Assembly (NCBI GenBank): GCA_964520785.1 | Contig: CAZFQG010000256.1 | Location: forward strand, 1-6,953 | Reading direction: 5' to 3' | Length of the DNA: 6,953 nt | Source: CAZFQG01 sp964520785 | GTDB taxonomy: Bacteria > Planctomycetota > Planctomycetia > Pirellulales > Thermoguttaceae | Shown here: in pieces, positions 1 to 5,027 of the stretch | How positions within the stretch are numbered: position 1 is the stretch's first letter | Layout of the letters: every line of letters begins with the position of its first letter | Notes under the pieces: model-generated | The model's input: the letters and a program-made list of their open reading frames with translations, nothing else | Told to the model about the DNA's origin: nothing | Databases searched by the model: none | Translations under genes and position numbers: made by a program

Positions 1-1
1 C

Positions 2-59
2 GCGGAGGGGAAGCAGTTGGAGAAGCGGATTCGGAAGAATTTGGAGGGGTTGGGTTATG
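2..59 (+). repeat. hsdM-tail repeat, copy 1 (genuine hsdM end)
   Basis: This 58-bp unit ends at the ATG of the DUF1016 gene. It differs from copy 2 at two positions (56/58). It contains the core gcggattcggaagaatttg (25-43), GGAGG at 43-47, and GGGTTATG, so it supplies both the HsdM C-terminal helix and the translation start of the next gene. The repeat may extend further upstream, beyond the window. Confidence 0.85.
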
Positions 60-67
60 GGGGGTAA
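2..67 (+). CDS. hsdM: Type I R-M methyltransferase subunit HsdM, C-terminal end only (5' part outside window)
   Basis: Only the last 21 codons are present. The frame opens at base 2 and reads AEGKQLEKRIRKNLEGLGYG plus one glycine, then TAA at 65-67. A charged helix ending in NL-x-GLGYG is the usual C-terminus of HsdM, the N6-adenine methyltransferase subunit of type I enzymes, whose C-terminal helices contact HsdS. The position fits, because hsdS lies downstream and no other hsdM is in the window. The stop lies 11 nt inside the next gene, whose ATG is at 57, so the two are translationally coupled. This piece is also the first of four copies of the tail in this window. The assignment rests on a short tail plus context, so it is likely rather than certain. 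Confidence 0.72.
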   Translation, partial: AEGKQLEKRIRKNLEGLGYGG

Positions 68-1133
68 GAAAAAGCGGTCTCTCACGCGAGCGAATGCGTC
101 CGCCCCGTCGAACGTCGGCGCGGATTTGGTTGAGGACGTGCGGGCCATTCTGCGGGGGGCGCGTGGGAAGGCGTATGCGGCGGTCAATAGCGTGATGGTC
201 GAGGCGTATTGGCGGATCGGGCGACGGATCGTGGAGGAGGAACAGGGGGGCGCGGACCGGGCGGAGTATGGGACGCACCTGATTCGCAGTCTTTCGCGCC
301 AGTTGGGGGAGGAATTCGGCCGGGGGGTTTCGGTGGCGAATCTCAAGAATTTCCGCCAGTTCTACCTTGCATTTCCGGATTTTGGAAAAGGCTACGCAGT
401 GCGTAGCCAATTGACGTGGACGCATTGGCGGCTGGTGATGCGGGTGGAAGACGAGCACGCGAGGGAGTATTACATTCGGGAGTGTGCGGAGCAGGGTTGG
501 ACGACCCGTCAGCTTGAGCGGGCAATCCGGTCGCGGACGTGGGAGCGGCTTCTGGAGCCACCGCGTGTTGACGGAGAGGCGGCGGAGACCAAAGGGACGG
601 AGGCGGGGCCGGCGCGGCCGGGGGAGTTGATCAAGGACCCGTACGTGTTGGAGTTCCTGGATTTGCCGGAGCCGCCGGGCCGGGAGGGTCCGTTGGAGGA
701 GGCGCTGGTGTCGCGTCTGCGGGATTTTCTGATGGAACTGGGGAAGGGGTTTTCGTTCGTAGGGCGGCAATTCCGGGTGAGTACGGAGACGGCCGATTTC
801 TACGTGGACCTGGTGTTCTACAATTATCTCCTGAAGTGTTTCGTGCTGATCGACCTGAAGACGCGGCGGCTGACGCACGGGGATATCGGGCAGATGGACA
901 TGTACGTGCGGATGTTCGACGATTTGAAGCGAGGCGAGGACGACAACCCGACGCTGGGGATTATCCTGTGCGCCGACAAGGACGAGACGATGGTGCGTTA
1001 TTCGGTGCTGAGCGAGAGCCGGCAGTTGTTCGCGTCGAAGTACCGGCTGGTCCTGCCGAGCGAAGAGGAGTTGCGAGACGAGCTTGAACGGCGGCATGTG
1101 TTGGAATTGCCGGAGGAAGATGCGGATGATTAG
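57..1133 (+). CDS. DUF1016 / YhcG-family PD-(D/E)XK nuclease-like protein
   Basis: The protein has 358 aa, normal for the YhcG (DUF1016) family. Residues about 22-165 form the N-terminal DUF1016 domain, with VNSVMVEAYWRIGRRIVEEE near 43-62, a YGTHLIRSLSRQL helix and the LTWTHWRLVMRVED motif near 119-132. A low-complexity linker (about 168-190) leads to the C-terminal nuclease-like domain. There FYVDLVFYN (D251) followed by CFVLIDLK (D266, K268) matches a PD-(D/E)XK core with Asp in place of the usual Glu, and E214/E215 lie in the preceding helix. The family is predicted to be a DNA nuclease and often sits in restriction loci; its exact substrate is not established here. The ATG at 57 has GGAGG at 43-47 inside the hsdM tail and overlaps the hsdM stop. 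Its codon use is GGG/CGG-rich like the core genes. The family call is firm; the biochemical role is inferred. Confidence 0.9.
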   Translation: MGGKKKRSLTRANASAPSNVGADLVEDVRAILRGARGKAYAAVNSVMVEAYWRIGRRIVEEEQGGADRAEYGTHLIRSLSRQLGEEFGRGVSVANLKNFRQFYLAFPDFGKGYAVRSQLTWTHWRLVMRVEDEHAREYYIRECAEQGWTTRQLERAIRSRTWERLLEPPRVDGEAAETKGTEAGPARPGELIKDPYVLEFLDLPEPPGREGPLEEALVSRLRDFLMELGKGFSFVGRQFRVSTETADFYVDLVFYNYLLKCFVLIDLKTRRLTHGDIGQMDMYVRMFDDLKRGEDDNPTLGIILCADKDETMVRYSVLSESRQLFASKYRLVLPSEEELRDELERRHVLELPEEDADD

Positions 1134-1269
1134 GTTTTTTGAAAGCGAGACGGCGAGGAACGAGACCCGGCTGGAGCGGCTGGCGGGGGAGTTGTACGCG
1201 TGTTTCGCGGAGGGGAAGCGGTTGGAGAAGCGGATTCGGAAGAATTTGAAGGGGTTGGGTTATGAATGA
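1126..1269 (+). CDS. Free-standing 47-aa copy of the HsdM C-terminal tail
   Basis: This small ORF opens at ATG 1126, overlapping the DUF1016 stop (TAG 1131-1133), and ends at TGA 1267-1269. It begins MIRFFESETARNETRLERLA and its last 21 residues, ending in GKRLEKRIRKNLKGLGYE, match the hsdM C-terminus at 2-67. GGAGGA at 1112-1117 sits 8 nt before ATG 1126, which favours that start over ATG 1120 (2 nt) or the upstream TTG at 1084. The peptide is all helical, charged and amphipathic, as expected for the HsdM tail. Its stop falls 8 nt inside the next gene (ATG 1262). It may be a gene remnant kept only to carry ribosomes to the next start, or a real peptide able to bind HsdS. Expression looks possible; function is unknown. 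Confidence 0.62.
   Translation: MIRFFESETARNETRLERLAGELYACFAEGKRLEKRIRKNLKGLGYE
1207..1264 (+). repeat. hsdM-tail repeat, copy 2
   Basis: This 58-bp copy is 56/58 identical to copy 1 and ends at the ATG of the membrane-protein gene. Homology to hsdM probably extends left to about 1129, because the ORF there encodes further HsdM-like helix. That cannot be tested here because the matching part of hsdM is outside the window. The ribosome site in this copy is GAAGGGG (1248-1254). Confidence 0.88.
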
Positions 1270-1735
1270 TCCCGCAACCTTGGCTGCTATTGCTGCCTGC
1301 GTTAGTGCGATTACTGCCATTCTGGCAATTCCCTTGTCTCTCTATGCATTGTGCCAGAGCCGGAAGGCACTGAAGGGACAGCAACGGATTGTTGAAATTG
1401 AAGAGGAACGCGAACGCGATAGACGTATCGCGGGGAAGCAGGCCGATTTGCGTGCGTCAATCGTTGAGACGAGCAAAAGCACGTATCGCCTTCGTGTTCA
1501 GAATCAAGGAGCGGCGTCTGCAAGAAATCTCCGCCTAGAAATGGATGGGACGCCGTTTGCGCAACATGAAGCAGCGTTTGAGGACCATCCTTTGCCAGAC
1601 TTGGTCGGAGCCCACAGTGAGATTCGTTGTCTCTTGGGGCTACACAACGGTTTGCTGCCTCCTTTTGAGGTGCGCATAACCTGGGATGATGATTCCGACG
1701 AGAATCGTGTATACGAGACAACATTGACGTTTTGA
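1262..1735 (+). CDS. Small membrane-anchored protein of unknown function
   Basis: The product has 157 aa and I do not recognise a named family. Residues about 7-30 form one hydrophobic segment rich in Ala, Ile and Leu (AAIAACVSAITAILAIPLSL). A strongly charged, probably helical stretch follows (about 34-62, with EIEEERERDRR). The rest (about 63-157) looks beta-rich: YRLRVQNQGAASARNLRLEM resembles one edge of an Ig-like or CARDB-like fold, and the end RITWDDDSDENRVYETTLTF is strand-like. This suggests a single-pass inner-membrane protein with a soluble beta domain; its orientation cannot be told. The ATG at 1262 lies in the second hsdM-tail repeat, with GAAGGGG at 1248-1254. Its base composition is lower in GC than hsdR or the DUF1016 gene, consistent with separate acquisition. 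Its place between hsdM and hsdS suggests an accessory role, which is inference only. Confidence 0.75.
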   Translation: MNDPATLAAIAACVSAITAILAIPLSLYALCQSRKALKGQQRIVEIEEERERDRRIAGKQADLRASIVETSKSTYRLRVQNQGAASARNLRLEMDGTPFAQHEAAFEDHPLPDLVGAHSEIRCLLGLHNGLLPPFEVRITWDDDSDENRVYETTLTF

Positions 1736-1743
1736 GGTTGGAT

Positions 1744-1812
1744 ATGGCATCGACTCACCAACAACAGTGGCGGATTCGGAAGAATTTGGAGGAGGTGGGT
1801 TATGAAGACTAG
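1744..1812 (+). CDS. 22-codon ORF carrying a partial HsdM tail; probable translational-coupling leader
   Basis: ATG 1744 follows GAGG at 1734-1737 by 6 nt and opens a frame of 22 residues ending at TAG 1810-1812. The first nine residues (MASTHQQQW) are unrelated to HsdM. The remainder, RIRKNLEEVGYED, is the HsdM tail in the correct frame. The stop lies 11 nt inside the next gene (ATG 1802), the same geometry as the hsdM end at 57-67. The gene before it stops only 8 nt upstream, at 1735. A ribosome finishing that gene could therefore restart here and be carried to ATG 1802. I read it as a coupling leader rather than a functional peptide. Its existence as a translated ORF is inferred from the start signal and kept frame, not from homology of the whole product. 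Confidence 0.5.
   Translation: MASTHQQQWRIRKNLEEVGYED
1770..1804 (+). repeat. hsdM-tail repeat, copy 3 (short)
   Basis: This 35-bp copy is 33/35 identical to the end of copy 1 (25-59). It begins at gcggattcggaagaatttg and ends at the ATG of the second nuclease-like gene. Both differences create GGAGGAGG (1788-1795), which is a better ribosome site than in the other copies. It is read in the HsdM frame by the 22-codon ORF. Confidence 0.82.
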
Positions 1813-2395
1813 CGTTCCACGCGAGAAGATAATTGCATGTGTTGAGCGTGCGATTGACCGATTATTGGTCAATGACGCCGAGCTTCTGGATATTGAAGCC
1901 AACGAACGGTCTATTTCGCATCGACTGGCGGTCCATTTAGAGAGAGAATTCGAGGGATGGGATGTAGATTGCGAATACAACCGAAACATGGAACACCCAA
2001 AGATGCTGGTGTACCTGAAGGGGGAGGGATTTGCCCCTGAAGCTCCTCCGCAAGAGGACATGGAGGGCACTCAGGCTGAGAAGATATACCGGGATATTCA
2101 GGCGAAGACTGTATATCCTGACATAATCGTTCATCGGCGTCTGACGGAAGAGAACCTTGTAGTGATTGAGATGAAGAAGGGCGATCTGTGTACGGACAAT
2201 GACAAGGCAAAGCTCAGAGCATTTACGAAACCACCCTTCGACTATGAGGTGGGGTTACTGCTCGTAGTAGACAGGAAGAAAGTGAAGGAAAAGAAATGGT
2301 ATTCCGGAGGTGAGTGGCGGCCGGATTTCGAGAGCGGGAAGCGGTTGGAGAAGCGGATTCGGAAGGATTTGAAGGGGTTGGGTTATGGGGAGTGA
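1802..2395 (+). CDS. PD-(D/E)XK nuclease-like protein with HsdM tail fused at its C-terminus
   Basis: The protein has 197 aa. An N-terminal helical region contains NERSISHRLAVHLEREF (34-50, E35 a candidate first acidic residue) followed by GWDVDCEYNR. Then come VYPDIIVHRR (P106, D107) and LVVIEMKKG (E123, K125). Together E...PD...ExK is a complete PD-(D/E)XK-type signature. Strand-like GLLLVVDRK (151-159) completes the fold. This pattern is typical of small uncharacterised restriction-like proteins; I cannot name a family. From about residue 177 the sequence becomes SGKRLEKRIRKDLKGLGYGE, the HsdM tail, so its natural end was replaced or extended by the duplicated piece. The start ATG 1802 has GGAGG at 1791-1795. 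Composition is less GC-rich than the core R-M genes. The fold is likely; activity and target are unknown. Confidence 0.72.
   Translation: MKTSVPREKIIACVERAIDRLLVNDAELLDIEANERSISHRLAVHLEREFEGWDVDCEYNRNMEHPKMLVYLKGEGFAPEAPPQEDMEGTQAEKIYRDIQAKTVYPDIIVHRRLTEENLVVIEMKKGDLCTDNDKAKLRAFTKPPFDYEVGLLLVVDRKKVKEKKWYSGGEWRPDFESGKRLEKRIRKDLKGLGYGE
2336..2387 (+). repeat. hsdM-tail repeat, copy 4 (precedes hsdS)
   Basis: This 52-bp copy is 51/52 identical to copy 2 (1213-1264), the single change giving Asp for Asn in the peptide. It is fused in frame to the end of the 1802-2395 gene and ends at the ATG of hsdS. This restores the start context hsdS would have had directly behind hsdM. Confidence 0.88.
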
Positions 2396-3686
2396 ATGGA
2401 CACAAATGGGCCTTGGTGAGGCAGGGGTCGTCCTACTGGACTGCCTCCATAAGACACCCGCGGCTCAAGATGAGGGATATCCTTACATCACGATCCCGGA
2501 AATGAAGAGCGGACGGCTTGACCTGAAGGCAGCTCGACGCATTTCAGATGAAGACTTCGTGACATGGACCCAGAAAGCTCTTCCGCAGCCGCACGACGTG
2601 GTTTTGTCACGGAGGTGCAATCCCGGGGAGACCGCATACGTCTCAAGTGACGCGACCGAGTTTGCGCTTGGACAGAACCTGGTACTTCTTCGGGCGGATG
2701 GAACACACATCTTTCCGCCATTTCTTCGCTGGCTGTTGAACGGTCCGGAGTGGTGGGATCAAATCCGCACATTTCTGAACGTAGGTGCCGTATTCGATAG
2801 TCTCAAATGCGCGGACATTCCTCGGTTTGAGGTCACACTTCCACCGCTGGGGGAGCAGGAGCGCATCGCCGAAATTCTCGGCTCCTTGGACGACAAGATC
2901 GAGTTGAACCGTCGGATGAACGGGGTGTTGGAGGGGGTGGCGCGGGCGTTATTTCGGGCGTGGTTCGTGGATTTCGAGCCGGTGAAGGCGAAGGCGGCCG
3001 GCGCGGGACGTTTTCCGGGGATGCCCCAGGCGGTTTTTGACGCCTTGCCGTCGGGGTTCCGGGATTCGGAGATTGGGGAGATTCCGGAGGGGTGGGAGGT
3101 GGTGCCTTTGGATACTCTGTTTGAGATCAATCCGCGGCGGTCTCTGAAGAAGGGGGAAACGGCGCCGTATCTGGCAATGGCCGATATGCCGACACAGGGA
3201 CACGCGCCGATGTGTTGGGAAGACCGGGCGTTTGGTTCGGGGATGCGTTTTACGAACGGCGATACGCTCGTTGCGCGGATTACGCCCTGTCTGGAAAATG
3301 GAAAGACGGCCTTTGTCGATTTCCTTCCTCCGGATACGGTCGGTTGGGGTTCGACGGAATACATTGTGATGCGGCCATGTGATCCGTTGCCGCCGGTCTA
3401 TGCGTACTGCCTCGCGAGATCGAGTGAGTTTCGGGATTTCGCTATTTCGAACATGACGGGGACGAGCGGAAGACAACGCGTGCCCGCCGCTGCGCTCGGG
3501 CATTATCTGGTCGTGCGTCCGGACGATGCGACGGCGAAGGCGTTCGGGGAGAATGCGGAGCCGCTGTTTGCAATGGCGGCGGGGAGACAGGAGGAATCGC
3601 GGGTATTGGGGGCGCTGCGCGATGCGTTGTTGCCAAGGTTGATTGGCGGCGACTTGGCAGGGACGCACACCGAGGAGGTAACCTGA
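2385..3686 (+). CDS. hsdS: Type I restriction-modification specificity subunit HsdS
   Basis: The protein has 433 aa, the usual length. HsdS sets the DNA sequence read by the HsdM2S methylase and the HsdR2M2S restriction enzyme. It shows the classic duplicated plan. Target-recognition domain 1 covers about 1-150. The central conserved spacer LPPLGEQERIAEILGSLDD starts at 152, with IELNRRMN and FRAWFVDFEPV through about 200. Target-recognition domain 2 begins near 230 (IGEIPEGWEVVPLD), and the C-terminal conserved helix ends in LRDALLPRLIGGDL (411-424). ATG 2385 lies in the fourth hsdM-tail repeat, with GAAGGGG at 2371-2377, so it uses the same start context that hsdM would have given it directly. 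The spacer is GGG/CGG-rich, while the first recognition domain looks compositionally different, as expected for domain shuffling. The recognised DNA sequence cannot be read from this. Confidence 0.95.
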   Translation: MGSEWTQMGLGEAGVVLLDCLHKTPAAQDEGYPYITIPEMKSGRLDLKAARRISDEDFVTWTQKALPQPHDVVLSRRCNPGETAYVSSDATEFALGQNLVLLRADGTHIFPPFLRWLLNGPEWWDQIRTFLNVGAVFDSLKCADIPRFEVTLPPLGEQERIAEILGSLDDKIELNRRMNGVLEGVARALFRAWFVDFEPVKAKAAGAGRFPGMPQAVFDALPSGFRDSEIGEIPEGWEVVPLDTLFEINPRRSLKKGETAPYLAMADMPTQGHAPMCWEDRAFGSGMRFTNGDTLVARITPCLENGKTAFVDFLPPDTVGWGSTEYIVMRPCDPLPPVYAYCLARSSEFRDFAISNMTGTSGRQRVPAAALGHYLVVRPDDATAKAFGENAEPLFAMAAGRQEESRVLGALRDALLPRLIGGDLAGTHTEEVT

Positions 3687-4132
3687 TGGCCGATGTGGAT
3701 CTGACTCAAGCAGACGCGGATAGCCTCATTGAGATGGAAAAGCACCGCACCGATGAGGAGCAACATGTGCTCTCTCCGAACATGCGATCTCTAGTCGTAC
3801 CTTTGCAGTCACCGGACGCGCGGGAGGAATTCCTGCTCGATATCAGCCGGGCACGGATCGACCTGGTACGGGCAAAATTTCAAAACCGCGCGAGGAAGGT
3901 GATAGTCCTCCTGCGATTGGACTTGGGCGGAGCGCCGCATCGAAACCCGGACGACGAAGAAATCCCTTGCCCACACCTCCATATTTATCGTGAAGGTTAC
4001 GGGGACAAATGGGCGATATCGCTTCCGGGAGCGGATTTCCAGGATCCGGACGACCTGTGGGTTACGCTCCAGGATTTCATGCAATACTGCAATATCACAC
4101 AGCCACCACACTTTGAACGAGGGCTGTTCTGA
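3686..4132 (+). CDS. DUF6978-like protein, partner of the downstream DUF1828/1829 gene
   Basis: The product has 148 aa, is soluble, and has no signal peptide or membrane segment. It is recognised from the pattern EEFLLDISRARIDL (47-60) and the very conserved-looking block LDLGGAPHRNPDDEEIPCPH (78-97) followed by LHIYREGYGDKWA (98-110). This matches my memory of the DUF6978 family; the DUF number is from recall. The His/Asp/Cys-rich block (H85, D89, D90, C95, H97, H99) could bind metal, but this is inference. Its ATG overlaps the hsdS stop by one base (TGATG at 3684-3688), and its own stop overlaps the next ATG in the same way. It and the next gene are therefore tightly coupled and probably act together. 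No function is known to me. Confidence 0.68.
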   Translation: MADVDLTQADADSLIEMEKHRTDEEQHVLSPNMRSLVVPLQSPDAREEFLLDISRARIDLVRAKFQNRARKVIVLLRLDLGGAPHRNPDDEEIPCPHLHIYREGYGDKWAISLPGADFQDPDDLWVTLQDFMQYCNITQPPHFERGLF

Positions 4133-4896
4133 TGATGGACGAGTTCGAACGACTGTTAAACGACTACGCACGCTGGGTGAAGGAGAAGACGATTCTTCGC
4201 CGGATCGATGAGTGGGTGGAGATTACGACACCGTATCTCGACCGACACAACGACTATATCCAAATCTACGCGCGCAAGACGGACGAGGGATATACACTCA
4301 CCGACGACGGTTACACGATAGAAGATTTGGAGCAATCGGGATGCACGTTGGATACGCCAAAGAGGCGCGATTTACTCCAAATGACGCTCAATGGGTTCGG
4401 GGTGAAACTCGTAGACGAAAGACTGGAAGTTCATGCTTCAAGCCAGAATTTCGCACTGCGCAAGCACAACCTCGTGCAGGCGATGCTTGCAGTGAATGAC
4501 ATGTTTTACCTGGCTATGCCAATGGTTGCGAGTGTGTTCTACGAGGATGTCGTGAAGTGGCTGGATTTGCGCGAGATTCGATACACGCCCAAGGTGAAAT
4601 TTACGGGGAAGAGCGGCTTCGATCATCTGTTCGATTTCGTGATTCCAAAGTCACGCAAACAGCCGGAACGGCTGATTAGGGCGATCAATAGGCCGAACAA
4701 GGACGCTGCCCAGGGAATGGTATTCTCGTGGGTCGACACCAAGGGCGTCCGAGCAGAGAATTCCAAAGCGTATGCGATTCTTAATGACAGCGAGAAGGAA
4801 GTTCCTCCCAATGTGACGGAGGCACTTTGGAGTTATGACGTAACGCCGATCCTGTGGCATGATCGGGAAGAAAGTTTGGAGGAGTTGGCGGCGTGA
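4132..4896 (+). CDS. DUF1828 + DUF1829 domain protein
   Basis: The protein has 254 aa and is soluble. The N-terminal half fits DUF1828: ITTPYLDRHNDYIQIYARK, then GYTLTDDGYTIEDLEQSG (53-70) and KRRDLLQMTLNGFGV (77-91). The C-terminal half (about 150-240) fits DUF1829, with FTGKSGFDHLFDFVIP (157-172), LIRAINRPNK and VFSWVDTKGVRAENSKAYAI, then LND. These paired domains occur in phage and accessory-island genes; their biochemistry is not known to me. ATG 4132 overlaps the previous stop by one base; ATG 4135 is an in-frame alternative. The end, ELAA then TGA, contains GGAGGAG at 4878-4884, which could serve the hsdR-like fragment that follows. GC is moderate, below that of hsdR. The domain identification is fairly confident, the function open. 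Confidence 0.8.
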   Translation: MMDEFERLLNDYARWVKEKTILRRIDEWVEITTPYLDRHNDYIQIYARKTDEGYTLTDDGYTIEDLEQSGCTLDTPKRRDLLQMTLNGFGVKLVDERLEVHASSQNFALRKHNLVQAMLAVNDMFYLAMPMVASVFYEDVVKWLDLREIRYTPKVKFTGKSGFDHLFDFVIPKSRKQPERLIRAINRPNKDAAQGMVFSWVDTKGVRAENSKAYAILNDSEKEVPPNVTEALWSYDVTPILWHDREESLEELAA

Positions 4897-4898
4897 GT

Positions 4899-5027
4899 AT
4901 GAGCCGATTCAGCGAAAACACCATTGAACAAGCCGCCCTCGGTTGGCTGGAAGCGATTGACTATGACGTGCGGCGGGGGGCGGATATCTTGCGCGCGATC
5001 CGGCGACCGGTCTGGAGGTCCAAATGA
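4899..5027 (+). pseudogene. hsdR: Truncated 5' end of hsdR (42 codons) in front of fic
   Basis: The ORF begins MSRFSENTIEQAALGWLEAI and continues DYDVRRGADI, then leaves homology (LRAIRRPVWRSK) and stops at TGA 5025-5027. The N-terminal part is the start of HsdR and matches the longer hsdR copy at 6385, including EQAALGWLE and YDVRRGAD. A core of 62 bp (4924-4985 against 6413-6474) is identical at 59 positions. An in-frame GTG at 4893 overlaps the preceding stop and is better spaced from GGAGGAG (4878-4884). ATG 4899 better fits the length of the other copy. The stop overlaps the fic start (ATGA, 5024-5027), so the fragment probably now acts as a leader coupling fic to the upstream genes. Nothing of the nuclease or helicase domains remains here. 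Confidence 0.82.
4924..4985 (+). repeat. hsdR-head direct repeat, copy 1
   Basis: This 62-bp segment encodes the HsdR residues EQAALGWLE to RRGAD. It matches 6413-6474 at 59 of 62 positions; the three differences cluster in the codons for AID versus SLG. Together the two copies bracket the fic gene and the following intergenic repeats, a span of about 1.4 kb. Confidence 0.9.

Noticed and set aside
390..408. Perfect 8-bp hairpin GGCTACGC-AGT-GCGTAGCC inside the DUF1016 gene
   Set aside because: It lies in a conserved coding motif (GYAVRSQLTWTHW) where the amino acids fit the family, so the symmetry is probably a codon coincidence. No T run or nearby start is associated.
836..1087. Arg/Ala-rich + strand open frame inside the DUF1016 gene
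   Set aside because: It is an alternative frame of high-GC coding sequence, low in complexity and without a family match. The DUF1016 frame is clearly the real one.
2..2387. Tail copies as an assembly artefact
   Set aside because: The copies differ in sequence and length, have different left junctions, and all keep frame and start geometry. A collapsed or chimeric assembly would not easily give this pattern, although long-read confirmation is still desirable.
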